This document shows, one piece after another, positions 1-8,669 of a DNA stretch of 64,000 nucleotides. A model generated the notes under the pieces. The model ran no database searches, had not been told where the DNA came from, and was given only the letters and a program-made list of their open reading frames with translations. Location: contig DASXYG010000114.1 in the NCBI GenBank assembly GCA_036502625.1, positions 34,255 through 98,254 on the forward strand. Reading direction: 5' to 3'. The position numbers and the translations under genes are program-made. The stretch is from DASXYG01 sp036502625. Lineage in GTDB: Bacteria; Actinomycetota; Actinomycetes; Streptosporangiales; Streptosporangiaceae. Numbering within the stretch: the stretch's first letter is position 1; each line of letters starts with the position of its first letter.

Positions 1-1443
1 GGTCGCCAGGGAGACGACCTCGCTGCCGTGCGGCGGCACGAAGACCGCGCCGGCCTGGCTCTCGTCGAGCTCGCCGACGTCGGAGAAGACGTCGACGCTG
101 ACCGTGGCCGGGCCGTCGTCCGGGTTGGCCACGCGCAGCCGCAGGTCGCCGTCCTCGGGACCGGGGCCGACGAACCAGGAGTCCGTGGCCGGGCGCGTGC
201 AGTGCGTGCCGCTCAGCGCCCCCTTGCCGCCCTTGCCGACGCTGATCTGCCCGCTGGTCAGGCCCGCCGCGAGCCCGCCCGACCCGCTGACGACCAGCGG
301 TTCCGCGGGCCGCGTGACATCGCCGAACCACCCCGTACCGGCCCGCCCGAGCACCGCGACCCGCTTTCCCCCGGCGCCCGCACGCCGCACCTCGGCGCGT
401 CCCGCCCCCGAGCCGGCGCCCGGGCTGACGACCCCGAACCGCGTAGTGGCGCCGCCCCCCATCTCCGCCCCCGGACACGCCACCAGCGACGACACGACGT
501 CCACCCGCCGCGCCTCCATCACCCGCACCCGCGCGTTCGCCGGGGAGGGCGTACTGAAATGCGCCACCCCGTACAACGCCGCGAGCGCCACGACCACAAG
601 CCCAACAAGCGCAAACCGATTAGAAACCAACCAGGCGACCGGCACATCCCGCCCACCCCACCGAATCCCCGGCCCCCCGGGACCCTCATCCCCGGAGCCC
701 CCACCCCTCGCAGCGCCTTCAGCCCCGCCTGGGCTCTCAGCCCCACCCGAGCCTTTAGCCGCAGAGTCTCCAGCCCCGGCAGAGCCCCCAGCTCCCGCAG
801 AGCCCTCACCGCCACCGGGCACGCCACCATCCCGCGCAGCGTCCGCGCCCACGCCCCCAAGGCCGCCCGCGCCGCCGCCAGCACCATCCACGTTCCCGAC
901 GCCGTACGGGCTCCCGGAACTGTCCGCACCCCCGACGCCGTACGGGTCCCGGGCCTCGCCAAGGGGCGCCCCGCTAAGACCGCCTGGCGGGAGGCCAGGG
1001 GCCTCGGGGCGGGCGCCGTACCGCTCCTCTGCCCTCGGGACGGGGCCGGTGTCCGTACGGGGCAGGGCCGCTGTGCTCTCCGGGTCCGCGCTCGGCGCGG
1101 CGCGTCCGCCCCGGTCGCCTGCGGGCGTGTGCTCGCTCCGGCGGGAGCCGGGGGCCTCGTCCTCGGGCGGGCCCGCGTCGGCGGGTGTGCCCTCCAGGCG
1201 GCGTGTGCGCGGGCCGGACGCGTCCTCCGTGCGGGCGCGTTCGAGGGCGCCGCGCCAGGCGTCCACCACCAGCGTGGCGTCTCCGGGCGTCATGTCCGCC
1301 TCGGCGTCGCCCTCGTGGATGCGCTCGAACGCCTCGCCGCCCCCGGCGGGCCGGGTCGCGCTCGGCGCCTCGTCCGCAGCCGGTGCGGACCGCTCCTCGG
1401 GCGCGGCTTCGGGCTTCTTGCGGCCGCGGGGCAGCCTCACCAC
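1..1443 (-). CDS. DUF5719 family membrane-anchored protein, 3' end cut by window edge
   Basis: The frame is open from GTG 1443 to the left edge (481 codons), so the C-terminus is missing. Residues 1 to about 260 are a Gly/Ala/Pro/Ser/Glu-rich, probably disordered cytoplasmic segment containing several PYGVG-type short repeats. One hydrophobic helix follows at about 277-296 (core FALVGLVVVALAALYGVAHF). After it comes a beta-rich exported domain with a Cys near VVSSLVACPG and another in SGTHC. Family context: DUF5719 proteins sit immediately after the large glycosyltransferase next to whiB and the F420 genes in actinomycetes, and that is the arrangement here. The start overlaps the glycosyltransferase stop, so the two are translationally coupled. 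GTG 1440 is an equally possible start. Function is unknown; a role with the upstream transferase at the envelope is inferred from coupling. The long N-terminal tail looks unusual. Confidence 0.8.
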   Translation of the reverse strand, partial: MVRLPRGRKKPEAAPEERSAPAADEAPSATRPAGGGEAFERIHEGDAEADMTPGDATLVVDAWRGALERARTEDASGPRTRRLEGTPADAGPPEDEAPGSRRSEHTPAGDRGGRAAPSADPESTAALPRTDTGPVPRAEERYGARPEAPGLPPGGLSGAPLGEARDPYGVGGADSSGSPYGVGNVDGAGGGAGGLGGVGADAARDGGVPGGGEGSAGAGGSAGAGDSAAKGSGGAESPGGAEGAARGGGSGDEGPGGPGIRWGGRDVPVAWLVSNRFALVGLVVVALAALYGVAHFSTPSPANARVRVMEARRVDVVSSLVACPGAEMGGGATTRFGVVSPGAGSGAGRAEVRRAGAGGKRVAVLGRAGTGWFGDVTRPAEPLVVSGSGGLAAGLTSGQISVGKGGKGALSGTHCTRPATDSWFVGPGPEDGDLRLRVANPDDGPATVSVDVFSDVGELDESQAGAVFVPPHGSEVVSLAT

Positions 1444-4400
1444 GGCCTCCCCGCGTGCTCGTCCTTGGCCGGTTCGTCGTCCTCGCCGGACACCATCCCG
1501 TCCGCCACGGACTCCCGTCGCTCCGGCCGCGCGGGCGGCGCCTCGTCCTCCCAGGCGGTACGGAACGCGAACCCACCGGTCGGCGGCTCCGTCCGCGGCT
1601 CGACGGGCGTCCGCGGCTCGAACGCCCAGGACCCCTGGGACGGCCCCGCGTCATGCGCCCCCTCGGCCCGCCACCCGCCGGACGGCGGCCCCTCGTGCGG
1701 CCGGCTCTCCGCCAGCGGCGTCGGGATCTCGGACGTGTCCACCGGCGTGTCCCGCGACAGCGGCGTCCCGGCCAGCGGATCCCGCCGCCCCGGACGCCCG
1801 TACCCGCTCTCCCCCGGCACGCGCTCCCCGGGCCCGGTCCCAGCGGGCGCCCCCGCCGGACGCCCGTACCCGCCGTCTCCGGGCACGCGCTCCCCAGGCC
1901 GGGTCTCCGCCCCCGGAGGCCGGTCGTACCCGGCGTCCCCCGCTACCCGCTCCCCGGTCGCCGCAGGCAGCCCCGCCGGGCGCCCGTACGGCGCCTCCCG
2001 TACGAGATCCCCCAGCCCGCTCCGCCCCGTAGGCACGTCCCCCCGCCCCCACGACGCAGGCGGCACGTCACGCCCCGCCTCAGGCGCCCCCGCGTCCGCC
2101 CGTGCCTCAGCCGCCGCCAGGCCCCGCGTCTCCGCGGCCGCCAAACTCCGCGCCTCCCCGGGCTCGTCCTCCGGCACCGCCCTCCGGTGCCCCCGCGCCC
2201 GCCGCGGCTGGTGCCTCGGGCGGTGGTCCTTGCGGGACGGGCGGGGCAGGCGGGACGGGCGGGCGGTCCCCGCGCCCTCCGCCTCCGCGTCCTCCTCGCG
2301 CCCCGCTCCCGGCAGCGCCAGGACCAGGACCACCAGGAGCGCCGCCCCCTGCGCCCACAGGAACGCCGTGTGCCAGAACGTGCCGCGGGCCACCACCAAG
2401 CGGCCGCCGGACGCGGGCAGTTCGAAGCCCTGCGCCCAGCCGTGCACGGTGCGCGGCGTCAGATCGTGGCCGTTCAGGGTCGCCGACCACGCGCTGTCGG
2501 CGGGCTCGGCCAGTTCCAGCACGCGGCCCGCACGGCCCGCGGGGATCGCCGCGTCCGGTACGCCCACCGGGGCGCCGGGCACGGCCGTCACGCCGCCGTC
2601 GGGCGCGGTGATGCGGACGCGCGCTGTAGGCCCGGTCACCCGCCACACCGCGTAATCCGAGGTCAGCGTCATGCGGGACATGCCGGGGACGCCGTCGAGA
2701 CGGTGCAGCGACGCGGTGTCCACCGGCGCGGGCACCAGCACGAAGCGGATGCCGTACTGCACCAGCGCGTGCCCATCGTCACCGCCGCGCCCGGACATCA
2801 ACCCGCTGACCAGGGCGTCCAGCCGTACGCGCGCCTCGTCGGGCGGGCGGAGCTGGTCGTCGCCGAACAGCGGCGCGGTGCCGCGCAGCACGGTGTACGA
2901 CACGCCGCCGCGGTCGGGGCGTACGACCAGCGTGCCGGTCCTGTTTCCGCTCAGCGCGGCGACGGCGGGCGGCATCACGTCGTCGGAGTAGCGGGTCAGC
3001 GGCCCGTCGACCCCGTTCACCACCCACGCGCCCGCGACCAGTACGGGACTGGAGCAGGCCAGCACCACGACCGCGAAACCGGCCGCGCGCCGCCACCCGC
3101 CGCGGCGGATCAGGTCCACGATCGTGCCCGCCGCCGTCGCGGCGGCGAGCAGCAGCCCGGACGCCGCGACGCCGAGCGCCACCCCGGGCCACGCGGCCAC
3201 GCCCGGCCCGCCGGTGGGCGGCGCGGGCGTCGCCCGGCTGACGAGGATCGCGACGAGCAGCCCGAACAGGGTCACGCCCCACCCGGCGGCCACGAGCACG
3301 CGGTGGCGGCGCAGGCACAGCGCGGCGAGCCCGGCGAGCAGGAACCCGCCGGTCATCCACACCGGCGGCATTCCGGGCCCGCCGGGCGAGAGCAGCAGCA
3401 GCGAGCGCGCGGACAGCGCGGGGTCGGCCAGGCCCGGACGGTGCAGCCCGGCTTCGAGCAGGAACCGGGACGGGTGGGCGAACAGCGCCCACGCCCACGG
3501 CCCGAGCAGCAGCGGCGGCGTCAGGACGACGACGCCCACGTTGATCAGCAGCCCCCGCTGCTCCTGCCCGCCCGTCGCCCGGCCGCCGCCGAACGCCACG
3601 GCGACCAGCCCGCCCACGACGGCCACCAGCACCCACACCAGCGGCACGAACGCCATGGCGACGGCGAGCAGCACCCCGGCGGCCCACGCGGCGCGCCGCG
3701 CCGCCGAGCCGCGGCGGCTGAGCATGTTCGCGAAGTACACCCCGATCACCGGGATCACCACGATGGCCACGGCGGTGCCGAGCCGGCCCGCGGCGATCGC
3801 GCCGGTGGCCACCGGCAGCAGCGCGTACGACGCGGCCAGCCACACCCGGGCGGGCCGGTACGCGACGATGCGGCGGGTCGCGAAGTAGACGACGAGCCCG
3901 GCCAGCGGCACGCATCCGAGCAGCAGCAGCGCCACCGCGAGCGACACCTTGCCGCCGAGCACGGTGGCCACGGCGGCGAGCACGGCGGTCGCGGGCGGCG
4001 CGGGGTCGCCGGACCCGAGGCCCACCGGGTGCCACCCGGCGAGATACTGCCGCCACAGCCCGGACGCGCCCCCGGTCACCGGCACGAGCGCGCCGCCGCC
4101 GAGCAGGCCGCCGCCGAGCAGCGACCGTTCGGCGGCGAGCGTCACGACGGTGAGCGCGAGGAACAGCAGCACGCCCGGGTTGGACAGCACGCGCCACAGC
4201 GGCCCGCGGGTGTCGGCGAGCAGTTCGGCGTCCTCGTCGTCGCTGTCCAGGGCGCCCGCGTGGTGCTGCCCGGCGGACCCCATGGGGGCGGCGCCGCCGA
4301 ACACGCCGCCGATCATCGCGGCGAGCCGGGCCGCGGCCAACCCGCGCGCCATGTACGGGCGGATGGCGGAGTAGCTGCGCCGCCGGTTCTTCGCCCGCCG

Positions 4401-5465
4401 CCGCCGCGCGACCAGCATGCGCAGCGGCCTGCCGTACACGTGGGCGATCGCGGCCAGCTCGTCGACCGCGGAGCCGGGCTGCTTGGCGAGCAGGAACAGC
4501 AGGGTGCGCAGCAGCGACCCGAACAGCGCGCGCACCATGGCGACGAGCAGCGCACCGAACGGCAGGTTCGCGAACAGGACGTACAGGGCGTTGCGCCGGT
4601 CGATGCGCTGCGGGTGCTTGCCGCGGTCGCTCGGCCGTTTCGCGTCGCCGCCCTTGCGGGACGCGGTGATGCGGCGCCGCCGCCGCGCGCTGGCCTCGGC
4701 GTGGTAGACGACGGCGGTGGTGGTGACGAGCACCTTGTGCCCGGCGCCGCCGGCCCGCCAGCAGAAGTCGATGTCGTCGCGGAACAGCGCGATTCCGGGG
4801 TCGAACCCGCCGAGGGCGTCCCAGACGTCGCGGCGTACGAGCATGCCGGCGCTGCCCACGGCGAGCACCTCGCGGTCGCCGTCGCGCTGCCCCTGGTCGA
4901 ACTCGCGGGGTTCGAGGCCGGTCTCGCGGCGCCCGGCGCGGTCGATGGTCACGCCCGCTTCGAGCAGCACCCGGTGGTCGTGCCAGTCGCGGACCTTCGG
5001 CCCGATCACCATCGCCCGCGGGTCGCGCACCGACGTGCGCAGCAACTGCTCCAGGGCGTACGGGTCGGGCGCGCAGTCGTCGTGCAGCAGCCAGATCCAC
5101 TCCACGGCGGGCTCGCCGGGGGTGGCCGCCGGGTCGGGCGGCACCGGGGCCGAGGCGGCGGGGAGCCGCAGCGCGGCGGCGATGGCCGCGCCGTAGCCGG
5201 TCGAGCGGTCGAGCGCGGTGATCCGGTCCGGGCCGAGGGCGTCGTTCAGCAACGCCGGGCCGCGGTCGCGGCTGCCGTTGTCGGCGGCGACGACCCGGTC
5301 GACGGGACGGGTCTGCTTCTGCACCGCCTCAAGGGTGTCCGGAAGCCAGCGGGCACCGTCGTGCGCCACGAGGACGGCGGTGACGACGTTGGGGGCGGTG
5401 GATCGGTTCTGCGGCAAGGCTCCTGCCGGGTCCTGACGGGTACGGGGGACCGGCGGCGACGGCAC
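1437..5465 (-). CDS. Giant family-2 glycosyltransferase with polytopic membrane domain
   Basis: 1342 aa from GTG 5465. Residues about 25-290 form a GT-A glycosyltransferase 2 domain: the start VVTAVLVAHDGARWLP is typical, WLLHDDCAPDP (HDDC 128-131) supplies the DxD-like metal site, and GFDPGIALFRDDIDFCWR is the usual acceptor-side motif. From about 300 to 780 there are many hydrophobic helices. An extracytoplasmic domain of roughly 250 residues follows, then a last helix (about 1030-1052) and a cytoplasmic tail of nearly 290 residues rich in Pro, Arg, Glu and Gly. The tail contains repeated GERVPGDGGYGRP-like units. The protein probably transfers a sugar from a nucleotide donor to a lipid or wall acceptor at the membrane; the substrate is not readable from sequence. 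It lies between whiB and DUF5719, a conserved actinobacterial neighbourhood. No strong ribosome-binding site was seen before the start. Confidence 0.85.
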   Translation of the reverse strand: MPSPPVPRTRQDPAGALPQNRSTAPNVVTAVLVAHDGARWLPDTLEAVQKQTRPVDRVVAADNGSRDRGPALLNDALGPDRITALDRSTGYGAAIAAALRLPAASAPVPPDPAATPGEPAVEWIWLLHDDCAPDPYALEQLLRTSVRDPRAMVIGPKVRDWHDHRVLLEAGVTIDRAGRRETGLEPREFDQGQRDGDREVLAVGSAGMLVRRDVWDALGGFDPGIALFRDDIDFCWRAGGAGHKVLVTTTAVVYHAEASARRRRRITASRKGGDAKRPSDRGKHPQRIDRRNALYVLFANLPFGALLVAMVRALFGSLLRTLLFLLAKQPGSAVDELAAIAHVYGRPLRMLVARRRRAKNRRRSYSAIRPYMARGLAAARLAAMIGGVFGGAAPMGSAGQHHAGALDSDDEDAELLADTRGPLWRVLSNPGVLLFLALTVVTLAAERSLLGGGLLGGGALVPVTGGASGLWRQYLAGWHPVGLGSGDPAPPATAVLAAVATVLGGKVSLAVALLLLGCVPLAGLVVYFATRRIVAYRPARVWLAASYALLPVATGAIAAGRLGTAVAIVVIPVIGVYFANMLSRRGSAARRAAWAAGVLLAVAMAFVPLVWVLVAVVGGLVAVAFGGGRATGGQEQRGLLINVGVVVLTPPLLLGPWAWALFAHPSRFLLEAGLHRPGLADPALSARSLLLLSPGGPGMPPVWMTGGFLLAGLAALCLRRHRVLVAAGWGVTLFGLLVAILVSRATPAPPTGGPGVAAWPGVALGVAASGLLLAAATAAGTIVDLIRRGGWRRAAGFAVVVLACSSPVLVAGAWVVNGVDGPLTRYSDDVMPPAVAALSGNRTGTLVVRPDRGGVSYTVLRGTAPLFGDDQLRPPDEARVRLDALVSGLMSGRGGDDGHALVQYGIRFVLVPAPVDTASLHRLDGVPGMSRMTLTSDYAVWRVTGPTARVRITAPDGGVTAVPGAPVGVPDAAIPAGRAGRVLELAEPADSAWSATLNGHDLTPRTVHGWAQGFELPASGGRLVVARGTFWHTAFLWAQGAALLVVLVLALPGAGREEDAEAEGAGTARPSRLPRPSRKDHRPRHQPRRARGHRRAVPEDEPGEARSLAAAETRGLAAAEARADAGAPEAGRDVPPASWGRGDVPTGRSGLGDLVREAPYGRPAGLPAATGERVAGDAGYDRPPGAETRPGERVPGDGGYGRPAGAPAGTGPGERVPGESGYGRPGRRDPLAGTPLSRDTPVDTSEIPTPLAESRPHEGPPSGGWRAEGAHDAGPSQGSWAFEPRTPVEPRTEPPTGGFAFRTAWEDEAPPARPERRESVADGMVSGEDDEPAKDEHAGRPW

Positions 5466-5592
5466 CTGAGGGGGCGGGGTCGCGTTCGGCCAGGCAGCAC
5501 CTTACGGCACGGGGAACGGCGCGGTTCGCGAAGTCGGGCAGGTGGCCGATACTGCCCGGACCGTACGGGCCGGTACGGACCGCGCGAAACGC

Positions 5593-5627
5593 GGCCGGCC
5601 CGCACACCAGTGGTGCGCGGGCCGGCC
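5593..5627 (-). terminator. GC-rich hairpin downstream of whiB
   Basis: The arms GGCCGGCCCGC and GCGGGCCGGCC pair perfectly, with an inner CACCA/TGGTG stem. The hairpin lies 21 bases past the whiB stop. There is no uridine tract on either side, so termination would depend on the stem alone, as is common in actinomycetes. It would separate whiB from the glycosyltransferase gene. Confidence 0.5.
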
Positions 5628-5647
5628 GTATCGCTCGGGCGCGGCCG

Positions 5648-5914
5648 TCACATGGCCGCCGCCTTTTTCAGGCGGCGGCGCTCACGCTCGGACAGACCGC
5701 CCCAGATGCCGAACCGCTCGTCCTTGGACAGCGCGTACTCAAGGCATTCGGCCTGCACCTCGCAGGCGCGGCACACCTTCTTCGCCTCCCTGGTCGAGCC
5801 CCCCTTCTCAGGGAAGAACGCCTCTGGATCGGTCTGGGCGCACAGTGCGCGCTCCTGCCAGCCGAACTCTTCCTCATCGTCGCCGTGCGCCAGCGGGATG
5901 AACGCCTCGCTCAC
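5648..5914 (-). CDS. whiB: WhiB-family iron-sulfur transcription factor (WhiB/WhiB2 type)
   Basis: 88 aa. The four cluster-ligating cysteines are C25, C48, C51 and C57 (C-x22-C-x2-C-x5-C). They are followed by the GIWGG turn (residues 69-73) and a basic C-terminus ERERRRLKKAA. The text around FGWQERALCAQTDPEAFFPEKGG is characteristic of the WhiB/WhiB2 subgroup, which in Streptomyces partners WhiA to start sporulation septation and in mycobacteria is essential for division. The start GTG 5914 is chosen because AGGAGG lies 5-10 bases upstream; a longer reading to 6025 lacks a ribosome site and family similarity. A good housekeeping-type promoter sits upstream at 5996-6025. Neighbours (glycosyltransferase, DUF5719, fbiA) match the conserved actinomycete order. 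Confidence 0.95.
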   Translation of the reverse strand: MSEAFIPLAHGDDEEEFGWQERALCAQTDPEAFFPEKGGSTREAKKVCRACEVQAECLEYALSKDERFGIWGGLSERERRRLKKAAAM

Positions 5915-5995
5915 TGCGCACCTCCTAGGTTCTGGAGCCCCCGGTGTCGCCTTCCCCCATGCCCCCTGGGAAGGCAACAGAACTACACCTATGAA

Positions 5996-6025
5996 ATTAC
6001 ACGTGCGTGTCTCGCTTCGCGTCAA
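5996..6025 (-). promoter_or_regulatory. Putative sigma-70-type promoter of whiB
   Basis: Reading the minus strand, TTGACG (6025-6020) is followed after 18 bases by TGTAAT (6001-5996), close to the consensus. The segment is noticeably AT-richer than its surroundings. Transcription would start near 5989, giving a leader of about 75 bases before GTG 5914. Inferred from sequence only. Confidence 0.55.
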
Positions 6026-6128
6026 GCGGATGAGGTGGTATTCGTTGCCGATTCCGGCCGTGATCCCTGTCGTGATGCCTGGATTTCACCCGTACCGCGG
6101 TGGTATGGACACCGCAATAAAAAAATTC

Positions 6129-6158
6129 GCCGGCCCCATCCGATCGGATGGGGCCGGC
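6129..6158 (-). terminator. Intrinsic terminator of the four-TM protein gene
   Basis: A perfect 30-base palindrome, arm GCCGGCCCCATCC, is followed on the minus strand by GAATTTTTTTATT. It begins 15 bases past the stop codon at 6174. A strong stem with a real U-tract is unusual in this window, and this is the clearest intrinsic terminator seen. Confidence 0.9.
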
Positions 6159-6173
6159 GCACGCGGGCGGTCC

Positions 6174-7589
6174 TCAGTGCTGGTCGTCCGGCGGCGGCTG
6201 GTAGCCGTTGCGGAACGCGTCGGGGTCGTGCGGGATCCGGTAGGTGCGCTGCACGTCATCCGGCGCGTCGCCCTCGGGCCGCTGGCCGAACAGGGCGTCG
6301 AACCCGGACGACTCGCCCGCCGCGGACGGCTGCTGCGGCTGCTCGGGCTGGCCGTATTCGGGCGTCTGCGGGCCCGACGCGCTCGGCGGGGTGTAGCCCT
6401 GCGGCTCCTCGTACGCCGGGGGGCTCTGGTACGCCGAGGGGTCCTGGTAGGCGGACGGCTCCTGCTGGTACGGCGCCGGGTCCTGGTACGGCGACGGCTC
6501 CTGCTGGCCGAACGCGCCCGGGCCCGGGGCGCTGGGCGCGCCGCCGCCGAAACCGCCCGGGGTGTACGGCTGGGGGGCGTCGGCCTGCGGCTGCGGACCC
6601 GACTGCTGGCCGAAACCGCCCGGCCACCCGGAGCCCGGCTGCGCGGACTGCGGACCGGACGCCTGCTGCGCCTGCCCGAACCCGCCCGGCCATCCCGCGG
6701 CGGGCTGCGCCGGCGGCGGCGGGGCGAACTGTGGGCCCGACTGCCCGGGGTCGGGCTGGCCGTAGCCCTGCGGCGCCTGCTGCGCGCCGAAGTTGTGCGT
6801 CTCCTCGGGGTCGCCGACCGCGGGCATCTGCGACGTGGACTCCGGCTGGCCGTACTCCTGCGGCTGGTAGCCCGCCATCGGCGCCTGCTGGCCACTGGGG
6901 TAACCCGGCTGCGGTGCCTGCGGGTCGCCCGGGTAGCCGGGCTGCTGGGCGCCCGGGTAGCCGCCCATCGGCGCCTGCTGGCCGCTCGGGTAACCCGGCA
7001 TCGGCGCCTGCTGGCCCGTGGCGTAACCCGGCTGGGGCGCCGCGCCGAAGCCCGGCTGCGGCATGCCGCCGGGGCCGGGCATGCCCGGGTAGCCGGGAGC
7101 ACCCGGGTAGCCGGGCTGCTGGCCGAAGCCCGGCTGGGGCTGCGGCTTCGGCGCCGGGCGCAGCTCCGGAGAGCGCATCACGACGACGATGTAGAAGCCG
7201 GACAGGCCGAGCAGGGCGAGCCAGAGCGCGCCGCCGAGGAACTGGGAGACCAGGGTCGAGATGTTCGTCTCAGCGCCGAAGGAGCCGCCGATCCAGGAGA
7301 TCAGGCCGAACAGCGCGGCGAGGCCCTGCACGCATAGCGCGCCGATGACGACGAGCCGGGCGCGCATCAGCAGCGGCCCGAACTTCGTGGCGAGCAGGAC
7401 GGCGGCGAACGGCAGCGCCACGGGCACGACGCCCAGGAAGCCGCTTGACGACGACAGCGCGCGCGCCTGGAACGAGATCAGATCCGCGGTCAGCATGTCG
7501 AGGATGCCGGCCACAACGGTCACGAGCGCGACGGCGAGCAGGAGCCACGCTGCGGGCTCGCGCAGCCGTCTGGTTTCATCCATGGTCAT
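6174..7589 (-). CDS. Four-helix membrane protein with long Pro/Gln/Gly-Tyr repeat tail (DUF5336-like)
   Basis: 471 aa from ATG 7589. Four transmembrane helices lie at about residues 12-32, 50-67, 75-98 and 115-138. From about residue 145 to the end there is a low-complexity tail built of PGYP, GQQAPM, GYGQP and YQDPSAY-like units, some in tandem (for example three PSGQQAPM-type copies). The architecture resembles the mycobacterial 34-kDa antigen family (DUF5336), but the assignment rests on architecture rather than a diagnostic motif. The tail should be cytoplasmic if the N-terminus is cytoplasmic. It is divergent from fbiA and followed by a strong terminator, so it is probably monocistronic. 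Function unknown. Confidence 0.8.
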   Translation of the reverse strand: MTMDETRRLREPAAWLLLAVALVTVVAGILDMLTADLISFQARALSSSSGFLGVVPVALPFAAVLLATKFGPLLMRARLVVIGALCVQGLAALFGLISWIGGSFGAETNISTLVSQFLGGALWLALLGLSGFYIVVVMRSPELRPAPKPQPQPGFGQQPGYPGAPGYPGMPGPGGMPQPGFGAAPQPGYATGQQAPMPGYPSGQQAPMGGYPGAQQPGYPGDPQAPQPGYPSGQQAPMAGYQPQEYGQPESTSQMPAVGDPEETHNFGAQQAPQGYGQPDPGQSGPQFAPPPPAQPAAGWPGGFGQAQQASGPQSAQPGSGWPGGFGQQSGPQPQADAPQPYTPGGFGGGAPSAPGPGAFGQQEPSPYQDPAPYQQEPSAYQDPSAYQSPPAYEEPQGYTPPSASGPQTPEYGQPEQPQQPSAAGESSGFDALFGQRPEGDAPDDVQRTYRIPHDPDAFRNGYQPPPDDQH

Positions 7590-7712
7590 CTAGTCCCTTG
7601 GCGACAACGGGCGTACAGGAGAGCTTTTCATACTCGTAGGCGTCATATGGGCGCGGACGATATCCGACCCGCCGCACCCGATCGGACGGGCGGTGCTGCG
7701 AGACTGGTCGGC

Positions 7713-8669
7713 ATGCGCATCGTGGTGCTAGCGGGCGGGGTCGGCGGGGCGCGCTTTCTGCGCGGCCTGCGGCACACCGCCCCTGAGGCGGACATCACCG
7801 TCATCGGGAACACCGGTGACGACATCACACTTTACGGCCTGCGGATCTGTCCTGACCTGGACACCGTCATGTACACCCTCGGCGGCGGGATCAACGAGGC
7901 GCAGGGGTGGGGCCGCGCGGCCGAGACGTTCACGGTCCGCGAGGAGCTTGCGGCGTACGGGGTGGAGCCGCAGTGGTTCACCCTCGGCGACCGCGACTTC
8001 GCGACCCACATCGTCAGGACGCAGATGCTCGGCGCGGGCTACCCGCTGTCGCAGGTCACGGCGGCATTGTGCGACCGGTGGAAGCCGGGTGTGACGCTGC
8101 TTCCGATGAGCGACGACCGGGTCGAGACCCATGTCGTCGTCGAGGACCCCGACGGCAAGCGGCGCGCGATCCACTTCCAGGAGTGGTGGGTGCGCATGCA
8201 CGCCGAAACGCCCGCGAAGTCGATCGTCGCGGTCGGCGCCGAGGACGCCAAGCCCGCGCCGGGCGTGCTCGAGGCCGTCGCCGCGGCCGACGTGGTGGTC
8301 CTGCCGCCGTCCAACCCGGTCGTCAGCGTCGGCACGATCCTCCAGGTGCCGGGCGTCCGCGAGGCCGTCGCGGCGAAGACCGTCGTGGGCGTCTCCCCGA
8401 TCATCGGCGGCGCGCCCGTGCACGGCATGGCCGACGCCTGCCTGACCGCGATCGGCGTGGAGACCAGCGCGGCCGCGGTCGCGAACCTGTACGGGCCGGA
8501 GCTCCTCGACGGCTGGCTGGTCCACGAGACCGACACCGCCGACGCGGACGGCATCGAGGTGCGCGCCCGCCCGCTCTACATGACCGACCTGGACGCCACC
8601 GCCGCCATCGCGCGCGCCGCGCTCGACCTGGCCGCCGAGGTGTCGGGCACGGAAGGAGGGGCGCGGTGA
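7713..8669 (+). CDS. fbiA: FbiA/CofD: phosphoenolpyruvyl (phospholactate) transferase of F420 biosynthesis
   Basis: 318 aa. The protein begins MRIVVLAGGVGGARFLRGL, the glycine-rich nucleotide-binding start of CofD/FbiA. Further signatures are VIGNTGDD, LRICPDLDTVMYTL, WFTLGDRDFATH, LPMSDDRVETHV and PPSNPVVSVGTIL. It joins Fo to the phosphoenolpyruvate- or lactate-derived moiety carried on GDP, giving dehydro-F420-0 in mycobacterial-type enzymes. ATG 7713 is preferred over the upstream in-frame start at 7647 because the family begins at MRIVVLAGG; no clear ribosome site is visible. The stop overlaps the fbiB start by 4 bases, indicating an operon with fbiB. Confidence 0.95.
   Translation: MRIVVLAGGVGGARFLRGLRHTAPEADITVIGNTGDDITLYGLRICPDLDTVMYTLGGGINEAQGWGRAAETFTVREELAAYGVEPQWFTLGDRDFATHIVRTQMLGAGYPLSQVTAALCDRWKPGVTLLPMSDDRVETHVVVEDPDGKRRAIHFQEWWVRMHAETPAKSIVAVGAEDAKPAPGVLEAVAAADVVVLPPSNPVVSVGTILQVPGVREAVAAKTVVGVSPIIGGAPVHGMADACLTAIGVETSAAAVANLYGPELLDGWLVHETDTADADGIEVRARPLYMTDLDATAAIARAALDLAAEVSGTEGGAR

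Noticed and set aside
6129..6158. Palindrome as a transposon end or attachment site
   Set aside because: It is followed on the minus strand by a T-run right after a stop codon, which is an intrinsic terminator; no target duplication or transposase is present.
28..7337. Very long plus-strand open frames over the first 7.3 kb
   Set aside because: They are Arg/Pro/Gly-rich with no family motifs and lie antisense to the DUF5719, glycosyltransferase, WhiB and four-TM genes, as expected at this GC content.
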